A DNA stretch of 10,699 nt from Thermodesulfovibrionales bacterium (GCA_919901705.1 CAKKPR010000176.1:1-10699), one strand, 5' to 3'; positions 1-7,263 are shown, counted from the first letter of the stretch. Made by a program: numbers and translations. The notes: a model not told the origin generated them from the sequence alone.

Positions 1-1
1 A

Positions 2-148
2 AAGCATGAGGATGAGGCGCTCTGGGAAATACATAAGATTCGGCATCAACTTCATAAAGAATTTAAAGGCAAGCCAGTAGAAAAAAGAAATGAAGATGCC
101 TTAAAGAAGTTCCGGAATTGGCAGAAGATTAAAGAAAAAGTTTCGTAG
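2..148 (+). CDS. 3' end of a small hypothetical protein (partial)
   Basis: An open frame runs from the window edge to a TAG at 146-148 and gives 48 residues. The peptide is very charged and looks helical, with a segment reading EIHKIRHQLHKEFKG. I recall similar short proteins (about 50-90 residues, 'EIHxIRxxL' type) that often sit beside toxin genes as possible antitoxins, but this resemblance is from memory and no partner gene is visible. The start codon lies outside the window. The other forward frames are closed or shorter. A 74-base gap follows before the next gene, so it probably belongs to a different transcription unit. Confidence 0.5.
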   Translation, partial: KHEDEALWEIHKIRHQLHKEFKGKPVEKRNEDALKKFRNWQKIKEKVS

Positions 149-210
149 TATAAATTTTGTGTATTTCAGGGAGAAAGATTAAGAATAAAAAGTTAAAAAA
201 CCCTTAAATC

Positions 211-218
211 AGGGAGGG
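211..218 (+). promoter_or_regulatory. Strong Shine-Dalgarno for the caspase lipoprotein gene
   Basis: AGGGAGGG ends four bases before the ATG at 223 and supports that start. The 149-222 gap is otherwise AT-rich. I could not assign a convincing -35/-10 pair in it. Confidence 0.6.
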
Positions 219-222
219 TGAA

Positions 223-2745
223 ATGAAAACATTAAAAAAAATAACCATGCCGAAAATAGTGTTTATTTTTGTAATCCTATTTCTCGCCTCATGTGCAGCA
301 ACTACTATCCCGGAGATTTCTTTGAATCAAAGCGATATAAAAATGGAACTGAAACAAGAGGCCTTTGGTATCGAGGCGCTTACGATTTCTCGTGATGGGC
401 AATATCTTTTGACGAGTGATAACGGAGGTTCAGTAATGCTTGGTGGTGGAAAATCCTCGCTCAGGCTCTGGGACCTATCGCAGGGGAAACAAATTTTAAA
501 GCTGAAGGCATCCAGCACGATAATATCGGTTGCCATGTCACCTGACAATAAATATGCTGTGACAGGAGGATCCGTCCAATTAGGATTCCCTCCGCTTAAT
601 ATATGGAACCTCACCACAGGGCAGCTACTCAAAGCATATGAGCGCTTTAAAGGTTTTCAAGGCAATGAATTCAATAGCAGCAGCTTTTCTAAGGATGGGA
701 AGTATTTCCTTGCTGCTGACTGGACCAGTATTTATATCTTTGATGCAAAGACATGGAATCTTGTCAAGACATTGACCCTCGAAGGTTATAGCCCACCTCG
801 GTTTGCCCCCTACAAGAGCTTAGTTGCAACTTTCTCTCCCGATAATAAATATGTCCTTTCAGGAGGGCCTGATGCCATAGTCCGGTTGTTAGATGTCGAG
901 ACCGGCAGGGAGATTAAACAATTTCATGGACATAAAGCCGGTTCGATGTATGGAGGAATATGTTCTGTCGAATTTTCTCCGGACGGCAAGTATGCCGTGA
1001 CAAATTCCATTCAAGACAGCGATGTGATACTCTGGGATATAGAGAAAGGTGTTGAGGCCAGGCGTTTTTCGGGGTTTGAAGGCATATTTGGCTGGCATTT
1101 TTCGCCACAAACGGTCTCTTTTTCTCCTGATGGTAAGCAGGCGTTTATCTACGGTTTGCCGTCAAAGACATTTGATATTAAGACTGGAGAGGGCTTGATT
1201 GACTTTCCTCGTGCATGGCAAGGAAAAGGGATGTACGTCGCCGGCAGAAATATGGGTTGGGCACAGTATCATCCTAGCGGAAGATATATCCTGTTAAACT
1301 CGAACGATGCGGCTGTTAGAATTTATGATGCTAAAACAGGGCAAGAAGTGGCAATTCTCATAGGCTTCGAAGACGGCGAATGGCTTGCAATAACGAGCGA
1401 AGGCTATTACAACGCTTCTGAGAAAGGCGCCCAGTATCTGACTGTTAAGATGGGTGATAAAGACTACATGGTCGAGAGTTTTTATGATGTCTTCTACCGC
1501 CCGGACATAGTTACTGCCAAGTTAAGAGGCGAAGATATTAAGGATTTAATCACAATCACAATGAAAGACGCAATCAAAAGCCCTCCTCCTTCAATAGAGT
1601 TCACAACAACCCCTTCTGATGCAGCCACATCAAATGTGAAGGTCTGCTATCAGGCAAAAAGCACAGGAGGAGGTATTGGAGAGATTAGGCTATTTCATAA
1701 CGGCAAACTCATAGAATCAGACGGATACTACAAAGACATGGCAAAGGCAACATCAGACAAAACCCAGTTAATCGCTATGAACAGCAAAACCATATACGAA
1801 GACATGAGAAGCGTAAAGATAAAAGAAAAAACTGAGATAAGCCCGACAACAACCAAATCAAAAGGAGAGGTTTTTAATGACTGCAAAGAAATAGATGCAA
1901 TAACAGGAGAAAACGAGATAAGCATAACAGCCTTTAACAAAGACAACACAGTTCAGTGCTACATGCAGACAGCCAAATTCACCTCAACAGTAAAACAGGA
2001 AGAACCCCATCTTTATATCCTTTCAATAGGCATAGACCAATACAAAGACAATACAATAAACCTCAAATACGCTGTAAAAGACTCAAAAGACATAGAAGAA
2101 AAGATACTCAAACAGGCAGAAACCCTCTATAAACCCCAGAATATACATTACGAGCTTCTTGTTGACGATAAAGCCACAAAGGCAAATATAACCGGTAAGA
2201 TAAATGAACTCTCAAAGCTTATCAAACCAACAGACAGCTTTATACTTTTTGTTGCAGGACACGGCGTACTGCTTCAAAACCAGTACTACATGCTCACATC
2301 TGACTATGACGGGAAGGTAAGCGAGCAGAGCATGATAAGCTCAAATGAGATAGTAGAGATGTCAAAAAAGATAAAATCCCTGAGCCAGCTATTCATATTC
2401 GACACCTGTCACGCAGGAGGGGTGGACTACATTGTAAGCGGCTTATACGATGCAAGGATGTCAGTGCTTGCAAAAAAGATGGGATTACATATATATGCCT
2501 CAGCAAACTCAAAAGAGGCGGCAATGGATGGATACCAGGGAAACGGACTTTTCACATACACACTTCTTGACGGACTTAATAATAAAAAAGAGGCTGACAA
2601 AAACAAAGACAACAAAATCAGCCTTGTTGAACTCGGCGAATACTCAAAGACTACAACAACAGAGATATCAAAGAAAATCGGGCATCAGCAGACGCCATTG
2701 ATAATAAACTTCGGGAAGGATAATGCGGTTTATAATCTGAGATGA
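223..2745 (+). CDS. WD40-caspase (peptidase C14) lipoprotein
   Basis: This is a predicted secreted, lipid-anchored protein of 840 residues. A signal peptide ends in the lipobox LASC with the lipidated Cys at 24, and Ala at +2 suggests outer-membrane sorting by the E. coli rule. Residues about 45-390 contain seven WD40-like blades (repeated SPDGKY/SPDNKY and LWD/IWN/IYD motifs), enough for one propeller. A conserved linker around W387 (EGYYNAS, FYRPDIV) and an Ig-like segment from about 455 (GGGIGEIRLFHNGK) follow, as in other bacterial WD40-caspases. Residues about 596-836 form the caspase-like domain, with catalytic His680 in FVAGHG and Cys729 in FDTCHAGG. An EF-hand-like loop (D792, N794, D796, S800, E803) suggests calcium dependence. 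The substrate and role are unknown; bacterial relatives are proposed to act in stress or cell-death signalling. The gene is flanked by gaps on both sides and is probably monocistronic. Confidence 0.88.
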   Translation: MKTLKKITMPKIVFIFVILFLASCAATTIPEISLNQSDIKMELKQEAFGIEALTISRDGQYLLTSDNGGSVMLGGGKSSLRLWDLSQGKQILKLKASSTIISVAMSPDNKYAVTGGSVQLGFPPLNIWNLTTGQLLKAYERFKGFQGNEFNSSSFSKDGKYFLAADWTSIYIFDAKTWNLVKTLTLEGYSPPRFAPYKSLVATFSPDNKYVLSGGPDAIVRLLDVETGREIKQFHGHKAGSMYGGICSVEFSPDGKYAVTNSIQDSDVILWDIEKGVEARRFSGFEGIFGWHFSPQTVSFSPDGKQAFIYGLPSKTFDIKTGEGLIDFPRAWQGKGMYVAGRNMGWAQYHPSGRYILLNSNDAAVRIYDAKTGQEVAILIGFEDGEWLAITSEGYYNASEKGAQYLTVKMGDKDYMVESFYDVFYRPDIVTAKLRGEDIKDLITITMKDAIKSPPPSIEFTTTPSDAATSNVKVCYQAKSTGGGIGEIRLFHNGKLIESDGYYKDMAKATSDKTQLIAMNSKTIYEDMRSVKIKEKTEISPTTTKSKGEVFNDCKEIDAITGENEISITAFNKDNTVQCYMQTAKFTSTVKQEEPHLYILSIGIDQYKDNTINLKYAVKDSKDIEEKILKQAETLYKPQNIHYELLVDDKATKANITGKINELSKLIKPTDSFILFVAGHGVLLQNQYYMLTSDYDGKVSEQSMISSNEIVEMSKKIKSLSQLFIFDTCHAGGVDYIVSGLYDARMSVLAKKMGLHIYASANSKEAAMDGYQGNGLFTYTLLDGLNNKKEADKNKDNKISLVELGEYSKTTTTEISKKIGHQQTPLIINFGKDNAVYNLR

Positions 2746-2766
2746 AATGCGTCCTATGCATTTTTG
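2745..2766 (+). terminator. Weak intrinsic terminator-like hairpin
   Basis: A six-base stem AAATGC/GCATTT (2745-2750 with 2758-2763) with a seven-base loop sits exactly at the stop codon of the caspase gene and runs into a short T-run. The stem is short and AT-rich, so termination would be inefficient. The position between two apparent transcription units is what makes it plausible. Confidence 0.35.
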
Positions 2767-2827
2767 CAGGTGCAATTATAAAAACAAAGAGGTAAACTAT
2801 CTTTAATCTTAATAATAAAGAATTATC

Positions 2828-3607
2828 ATGGAAATGCAAAAAACTAAAAGCCCTTATACCAACTATCTTCATGCAATCGAATACCTTTATGAGCTTTTCA
2901 GCCTCTTGTTTACCGCATTCAGAAATCTCCCTTTTCTGAAGATAAGCCCTGTTCGCACGGTTTTTTTCAGGCAGATATATTTTGCCGGCATCGAGACCTT
3001 CGGCAAGATGGTAGTTATAGGGATACTGATAGGCATTGTTATTATAACCCAGATTATAAACCTTGTCGGCCTTGGAAGCGCAGTCCTAACAGGCAAGATA
3101 CTGATATGGGTTGTGGTCAGGGAACTGGGGCCATTGCTGGCAGCAATAATAATAATTGCAAGGAGTGTTACTGCAATATCAGCGGAACTGGGGGCAATGA
3201 ATGTAGAAAACGAGATAGAAAACATCGAGATGATGGGCATAGATCCAAGCCGGTATCTGATAATGCCGAGGGTCTTTGCGCTCACATTATCAGCGGTAAT
3301 GCTTACTTTTTATTTTGAACTGGCAGCCATATTCGGCGGCATCACTGTCACGTCAATTTTCTGGGCTGTCCCGTTCGAACAATATGCAAAAGGGATGCTC
3401 TCTTCTCTGAGCATTACGGAATTGTCAGTTTCGCTCATAAAAAGCCTGCTATTCGGCATGGCAATCGCTGCTGTAAGCTGCTCCCAGGGGCTTAAGGTCA
3501 GGAAGAGCATAACCCAGATACCGCAGGCAATTACAAGGGCTACCATACAAAGCTTGTTCCTTGTATTCATCTTTGATGGTATAATAACCTTTATATTTTT
3601 CGTATGA
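2828..3607 (+). CDS. MlaE-family ABC permease (MCE lipid transport)
   Basis: This is the inner-membrane permease subunit of an MCE/Mla-type phospholipid transporter, 259 residues, the usual length. About five hydrophobic segments are visible (roughly residues 60-82, 91-115, 146-176, 200-219, 237-259). The family landmarks RELGPLLAA (98-106), ISAELGAMNVENEIENIEMMG (117-137) and the PRVFA segment (147-151) are all present; the middle stretch is where the ATPase normally docks. The region that in most homologues carries a glycine-rich GGAxGVG loop reads RKSITQIPQAITRAT here (225-239) and lacks those glycines. The ATG at 2828 has no clear Shine-Dalgarno, and 2834 is an in-frame alternative. The end overlaps the next gene by four bases (ATGA), so the two are translationally coupled. 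It opens the long operon. Confidence 0.9.
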   Translation: MEMQKTKSPYTNYLHAIEYLYELFSLLFTAFRNLPFLKISPVRTVFFRQIYFAGIETFGKMVVIGILIGIVIITQIINLVGLGSAVLTGKILIWVVVRELGPLLAAIIIIARSVTAISAELGAMNVENEIENIEMMGIDPSRYLIMPRVFALTLSAVMLTFYFELAAIFGGITVTSIFWAVPFEQYAKGMLSSLSITELSVSLIKSLLFGMAIAAVSCSQGLKVRKSITQIPQAITRATIQSLFLVFIFDGIITFIFFV

Positions 3608-4260
3608 TAAAGCTTGAATGCGCAAGCCTTAAAGGTTTTTTGGAATGCGCCTCGTTTTCGGTGAGCGATGGCAATAGCTGTGCGGTTTTGGCGGAGACGG
3701 ATTTTGAAAAAAATCTTCTCCTCAGAGTGCTTACCGGATTGACCGGGCTTGACTCCGGCAAGGTTTTTATCTTTGGCAGGGAAATATCATCAATAACATA
3801 TGCTGAACTTGGTGAGGTAAGAAAAAAGATGGGCGTTGTTCTTAATAGAGGAGGGCTGGTGAGTAATCTTAAGGTATGGGAAAACCTGATGCTGCCATTA
3901 GCTTATCACGCGTCCCTGTCATATAAGGACACGGAAGAAAAAATGATGGATGTCCTGAACAATCTGGGATACAATGATGACCTGAATATGCTCCCGGGCC
4001 CGTTGCCGACCTATAAAAAAAAGCTTTTGGGGCTTGCAAGGGCAATTCTAATGGAGCCTGACCTGATTATATATGATTCAGTTTTTGACGGGCTGAGTTC
4101 TGACATCAGGAACAGGGTGCTTGAAGCTGTCAATGCATTCCATGAGGAAAGGAAGGGGAGGGTATCCCTTTTTCTTGCCACGAGCGATGGGTCTGTTAAA
4201 GACATTAAGGCTGATAGCGTTTATGTGTTAAAGAAAGGGAATTTCCATGAAAGAAACTGA
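3604..4260 (+). CDS. Degenerate MlaF-like ABC ATPase homologue (probable pseudo-ATPase)
   Basis: By position and overall pattern this is the ATP-binding subunit of the MCE transporter, 218 residues (MlaF is usually about 240-270). Flanking landmarks still align: LLLRVLTGL after Walker A, LKVWENLMLPL, GLARAILMEPDLIIYD and the C-terminal VYVLKKG. The catalytic motifs are gone. Walker A is AETDFEKN at 30-37, keeping only Lys36. The Q-loop Gln is Asn81. The signature LSGGQ is LPTYK at 134-138. Walker B keeps Asp158 but the catalytic Glu is Ser159. The D-loop GLDP is GLSS (163-166). The H-loop His is Ser194. There is no frameshift or internal stop, and both ends overlap neighbours (4 bases with mlaE, 14 with mlaD). 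ATP hydrolysis looks impossible by the standard mechanism. It may be a structural or regulatory subunit working with an ATPase encoded elsewhere. Confidence 0.82.
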   Translation: MIKLECASLKGFLECASFSVSDGNSCAVLAETDFEKNLLLRVLTGLTGLDSGKVFIFGREISSITYAELGEVRKKMGVVLNRGGLVSNLKVWENLMLPLAYHASLSYKDTEEKMMDVLNNLGYNDDLNMLPGPLPTYKKKLLGLARAILMEPDLIIYDSVFDGLSSDIRNRVLEAVNAFHEERKGRVSLFLATSDGSVKDIKADSVYVLKKGNFHERN

Positions 4261-5182
4261 CCCGAGATTTGTTAGTCTGCAAAAAAAGGTAATACTGTTT
4301 TTTGCAGTAGCAGCGATAGGCATTATCGGAACCCTGATTTTTCTCGGGGTCGAACGCGGCGCTTTTACCCCTAAATACCGAATCCATTTTACAGTTGAGA
4401 AGGGCACCGGATTTTTTGAGGGTATGCCTGTAAAGCTGTCAGGTTTTAAGATAGGGAAGATAGAAACCCTTTCCCTTGATGAAAATGCAAGGGTTAAGAT
4501 ACTCCTTCTCCTGGATAAAAAATATCAGAAGTGGATAAGGCAGGATTCAAGGGCAATGCTTACAAAAGAAGGATTGATAGGCGAGGATGTCATAGACGTC
4601 ACTGTAGGCGCCCAGGGCAAGCCTGTTATAGAAGATGGCGCTGTAATCCCGTACGAGAAGTCAAGGGGGCTTGATGAACTTGTAGAAGAGGCCAGGCCGG
4701 TAATAGGCGAAATAAAAGATATAATAAGCTATATAAATGATCCTGATGCTGATATAAAACAGACCCTTGCCAATCTTCAGATGTTATCTTTTGAGCTTCT
4801 TATAACAAAGGAGAATATTGATAAACTGCTGAAAAACACTGACGTTAATATCACAGATGTTGCATCTTCCCTTTCAAAGGTTGCTAAAAATATTGATTCC
4901 ACAGTAACTGATATAGATAAAACAATCCTGAAGATAGAGGGCAAGGTAAGTCCGGCCATGGATAAACTTAACAAAACAATGGGCAATGCAGAAGAGGCAA
5001 CATCAAGCCTTAAAGATGCTATTGAAAAGTCTGCTCCCAAGTTGCCTCGATTATTAAACAAGGGTGAGGATGCCCTGAATGAGACAAATGAGGTGGTAAG
5101 GTCTTTAAAGCAGGTATGGCCTATCAGTTCATATATCGAAGAGCCCAAAGACAGCCTTTTGCGGGGTGATAGTTATGAGTGA
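4247..5182 (+). CDS. MlaD-like MCE-domain substrate-binding protein
   Basis: This is the periplasmic, membrane-anchored MCE subunit that would form the lipid-carrying ring on the permease, 311 residues. One transmembrane helix spans about residues 14-34. A single MCE domain covers about 43-122, with GTGFFEGMPVKLSGFKIGKI and the GLIGEDVIDVTVG end. The C-terminal part (about 140-290) is long and helical with heptad-like spacing of hydrophobic residues, as expected for the helical barrel seen in MCE proteins. A conserved-looking WPISSYIEEP lies near the end (291-300). AAAGGGA at 4234-4240 is well placed for the ATG at 4247, inside the end of the ATPase-like gene. The 3' end overlaps the TPR lipoprotein gene by eight bases. 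Confidence 0.9.
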   Translation: MKETDPRFVSLQKKVILFFAVAAIGIIGTLIFLGVERGAFTPKYRIHFTVEKGTGFFEGMPVKLSGFKIGKIETLSLDENARVKILLLLDKKYQKWIRQDSRAMLTKEGLIGEDVIDVTVGAQGKPVIEDGAVIPYEKSRGLDELVEEARPVIGEIKDIISYINDPDADIKQTLANLQMLSFELLITKENIDKLLKNTDVNITDVASSLSKVAKNIDSTVTDIDKTILKIEGKVSPAMDKLNKTMGNAEEATSSLKDAIEKSAPKLPRLLNKGEDALNETNEVVRSLKQVWPISSYIEEPKDSLLRGDSYE

Positions 5183-6161
5183 AAAACACGATTCAAGATA
5201 CACGATGCAAGATACAGGATACGGAATAAAAAAAATCGTGCATCGTGCATCATGCATCATGCATCGTTTCTGCCTGTTGTTTGTTTCCTGCTTTCTACTG
5301 TTTATTGGCTGCGGTGGTCCTTCAGCCCCGACTCTCCCGGCAATTCATGCTCAGGCCATAGAATATAACCAAAATGCGGCAAAGGCTGCAGAAAAAGGCG
5401 ATTACGAAAAAGCGCTGGATTATTATATGGAAGCCTTAAGGATAAATCAGTCAGTAGAAAACACAGGAGGAATAGCTATAAACCTTATAAACCTTGCGGT
5501 CATCTATCAGAAGCAGGGGAATATTTCTGAAGCAGAGAAATTAATTGATATGGTTTTTCTTATCCCCGATATCAACGACTCAATGAAGGCAGAGGCAGCT
5601 TTTGAAAAGGCAAGGATATTCTTAAAAGAAAAGGAGCTTTCAAAGGCAAAGGAATGGGTTAACAAATCCCTGGCCTTGAATAAGGGGATTAGAGAGGGCA
5701 GCAGGTGGAATCTACTTGGGAGGATAGCCCTGGTGGAAGGCAATTACAGCGAAGCACTGACTGCAGCAAATACTGCGCTAAAGCTCAATTCAGTCAACAA
5801 GCAGAAAACTGAAGAGGCAAATTCCATGCGGCTCATAGCAGAAATAAGAGCCCTGACAGATAAGTTTGAAGAATCCAGAGAGGCTTACATGAAGGCTCTG
5901 GAGATAGATAAGGAATCAGGGGACAGTAAAAAAATAGCCGTGGATCTCAAAGGCCTAGGGGACATTTTCCTGAAATATGGCCGGCTTCAGGACGCAGTTA
6001 ATTTTTATATAAGGGCTTATACTGTCAGCAGGACTGATGAAGACATGGAAGGTGCATCAAAAGCTGCTGAGTCTCTGGCTGATGCATACAGAAAATCAGG
6101 CGATGATAAAAAGGCAGAAGAAATATTAAAAACAAAGATGCCCTTAGATAAAAAGAAATAG
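5175..6161 (+). CDS. TPR-repeat lipoprotein
   Basis: A 328-residue protein of about seven tetratricopeptide repeats (roughly residues 60-322), a protein-protein interaction scaffold. A hydrophobic stretch FCLLFVSCFLLFIGC ends in a lipobox with Cys46 and Gly at +2, so it is probably anchored in the outer membrane facing the periplasm. I chose the ATG at 5175 because CGGGGTGAT just upstream (5161-5169) matches the anti-Shine-Dalgarno target; a GTG at 5166 lies within that site. Residues about 5-30 are encoded by an imperfect palindromic repeat and precede what looks like the original signal peptide. The in-frame ATG at 5259 would give a compact signal peptide but has no Shine-Dalgarno. The gene overlaps the MCE gene, suggesting an accessory role in that system, but its partner is unknown. 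It ends seven bases before trmD. Confidence 0.8.
   Translation: MSEKHDSRYTMQDTGYGIKKIVHRASCIMHRFCLLFVSCFLLFIGCGGPSAPTLPAIHAQAIEYNQNAAKAAEKGDYEKALDYYMEALRINQSVENTGGIAINLINLAVIYQKQGNISEAEKLIDMVFLIPDINDSMKAEAAFEKARIFLKEKELSKAKEWVNKSLALNKGIREGSRWNLLGRIALVEGNYSEALTAANTALKLNSVNKQKTEEANSMRLIAEIRALTDKFEESREAYMKALEIDKESGDSKKIAVDLKGLGDIFLKYGRLQDAVNFYIRAYTVSRTDEDMEGASKAAESLADAYRKSGDDKKAEEILKTKMPLDKKK
5188..5267. repeat. Imperfect palindromic repeat inside the lipoprotein signal region
   Basis: Two 32-base arms (5188-5219 and 5236-5267) are reverse complements at 25 of 32 positions, separated by a 16-base A-rich loop. Each arm is itself made of short units of the form GATxCA/TGCATC. Translated, it gives RYTMQDTGYGI and IVHRASCIMH, a pattern I recall at the ends of many proteins in uncultured Nitrospirota and related genomes, which suggests a dispersed genomic repeat. 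Confidence 0.7.
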
Positions 6162-6168
6162 ATGCAAG

Positions 6169-6906
6169 ATGAAATTCGATATTATTACAATCTTTCCTGA
6201 AATCTTTAATGCCTATCTCAACGAGAGTATTATAAAAAGGGCCATTGAGAAAAAGATAATTGAGGCAAAGGTCCACAACCTGAGAGATTTTACAGCAGAC
6301 AGGCACAGGACCGTTGATGATTATCCTTATGGGGGAGGGCCGGGAATGGTCATGAAACCGGAACCTTTTTTCAATGCAATAGAGTCCATAAAGGCTGGTG
6401 GGGTTAAAAGCCGCACTATCATGTTGAGTCCCCAGGGAAAGGTATTTAATCAGGATATGGCATTGTCTATGTCAAAAGAAAATCAAAATCTGATTCTTAT
6501 ATGCGGCAGATATGAGGCTGTTGATGAAAGGGTGAGAGAAAGCCTTGTTGATGAAGAAATTTCTATCGGAGATTACATTTTGACTGGCGGAGAACTGCCG
6601 GCTTTGGTTATAATAGATACCATTACAAGGCTTATCCCTGGCGTATTGGGTGATGAACGCTCCAAAGAAGAGGAATCATTTACCTGGGGAATACTTGATT
6701 ATCCGCAATACACCAGGCCGCCTGAGTTCAGGGGGCTTAGGGTGCCGGAGGTCCTGCTTTCCGGAAATCATAAGGATATATCAATTTGGAGAAGGAAGGA
6801 GGCCTTGAGGCGAACAATGCTTAAGAGGCCTGACCTTATTGGGAGGGCTTTATTAACAGATAAAGATCATAAATTGGTCTCAGAAATAAAGGAGGAAGAA
6901 GGATGA
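6169..6906 (+). CDS. trmD: tRNA (guanine-N1)-methyltransferase TrmD
   Basis: This SPOUT-class enzyme methylates G37 of tRNAs with S-adenosylmethionine and prevents +1 frameshifting; it is cytoplasmic and acts as a dimer. At 245 residues it has the usual length. Landmarks are FPEIF, DRHRTVDDYPYGGGPGM (44-60), LICGRYEAVDERV (110-122), the trefoil-knot segment SIGDYILTGGELPA (132-145), IPGVLG (156-161), and LDYPQYTRP plus VPEVLLSGNH. Arg154 aligns with the catalytic Arg of E. coli TrmD. The position of the proposed general base Asp169 is Glu here (EEESF). The Shine-Dalgarno is weak and the gene lies seven bases after the lipoprotein gene, so translation may depend on coupling. Its stop overlaps the rplS start (ATGA). 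Confidence 0.96.
   Translation: MKFDIITIFPEIFNAYLNESIIKRAIEKKIIEAKVHNLRDFTADRHRTVDDYPYGGGPGMVMKPEPFFNAIESIKAGGVKSRTIMLSPQGKVFNQDMALSMSKENQNLILICGRYEAVDERVRESLVDEEISIGDYILTGGELPALVIIDTITRLIPGVLGDERSKEEESFTWGILDYPQYTRPPEFRGLRVPEVLLSGNHKDISIWRRKEALRRTMLKRPDLIGRALLTDKDHKLVSEIKEEEG
6888..6895 (+). promoter_or_regulatory. Consensus Shine-Dalgarno for rplS
   Basis: AAAGGAGG inside the trmD end, seven bases before the rplS ATG, is the strongest ribosome binding site in the operon. It fits a ribosomal protein that must be made in excess of TrmD. Confidence 0.7.
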
Positions 6907-7262
6907 ATCTGATAAGTGCAGTTGAACAGGGGTATATGAAAGAAGTCTCGGCATTTAATGTTGGTGACACAGTAAGGGTATTTGTAAAGGTTGTAGAAGG
7001 TGACAAGGAAAGGCTCCAGCAGTTTGAGGGCAATGTCATTGCAAGGCACGGCAGCGGCACGAGAGAAACCTTCATGGTAAGAAAGATATCATTTGGAGTT
7101 GGGGTTGAAAGGATATTCCCGTTATATTCACCGGTTATAGACAGGATAGAGGTTATAAAAAAAGGCTCTGTCAGGAGGGCAAAACTCTACTACCTGAGGG
7201 ACAAAAAAGGCAAGGCTGCAAAAATCAAAGAAAAAGAGAGAGAAATCGTAAAAGAAGGATAG
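6903..7262 (+). CDS. rplS: 50S ribosomal protein L19
   Basis: L19 is a large-subunit protein at the 30S-50S interface. The 119-residue product carries the hallmark segments FNVGDTVRVFVKVVEGDKER, ARHGSGTRETFMVRKISFG, GVGVERIFPLYSP and RRAKLYYLR, followed by a lysine-rich tail. The ATG at 6903 is fixed by the consensus Shine-Dalgarno upstream and the four-base overlap with trmD. The trmD-rplS-rnhB order is widely conserved. Confidence 0.97.
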   Translation: MNLISAVEQGYMKEVSAFNVGDTVRVFVKVVEGDKERLQQFEGNVIARHGSGTRETFMVRKISFGVGVERIFPLYSPVIDRIEVIKKGSVRRAKLYYLRDKKGKAAKIKEKEREIVKEG

Positions 7263-7263
7263 C

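Noticed and set aside
201..214. CCCT/AGGG mini-hairpin overlapping the Shine-Dalgarno of the caspase gene
   Set aside because: Four base pairs only; too weak to call a regulatory structure.
2766..2827. Promoter upstream of the mlaE homologue
   Set aside because: The gap is very AT-rich and several TAATAAT-like strings occur, but none has a well-spaced -35 box, so I do not assign one.
2887..3285. 132-codon minus-strand open frame opposite the mlaE homologue
   Set aside because: It is antisense to a clear membrane permease; the hydrophobic composition simply mirrors the permease codons, with no own motifs or ribosome binding site.
3604..4260. Frameshift or sequencing error as the cause of the missing ABC motifs
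   Set aside because: Framework residues before, between and after every lost motif stay in the same frame, so local frameshifts cannot explain all six changes.
4777..5148. 123-codon minus-strand open frame opposite the MCE gene
   Set aside because: It lies within the helical C-terminus of a well-supported gene and has no recognisable domain.
5166..5168. GTG as start of the TPR lipoprotein gene
   Set aside because: It lies inside the Shine-Dalgarno-like CGGGGTGAT; the ATG at 5175 is correctly spaced from that site.
6161..6170. GATGCAAGAT before trmD, also found inside the palindrome at 5204-5213
   Set aside because: A ten-base match without flanking similarity or an inverted partner is not enough to call a second repeat copy.
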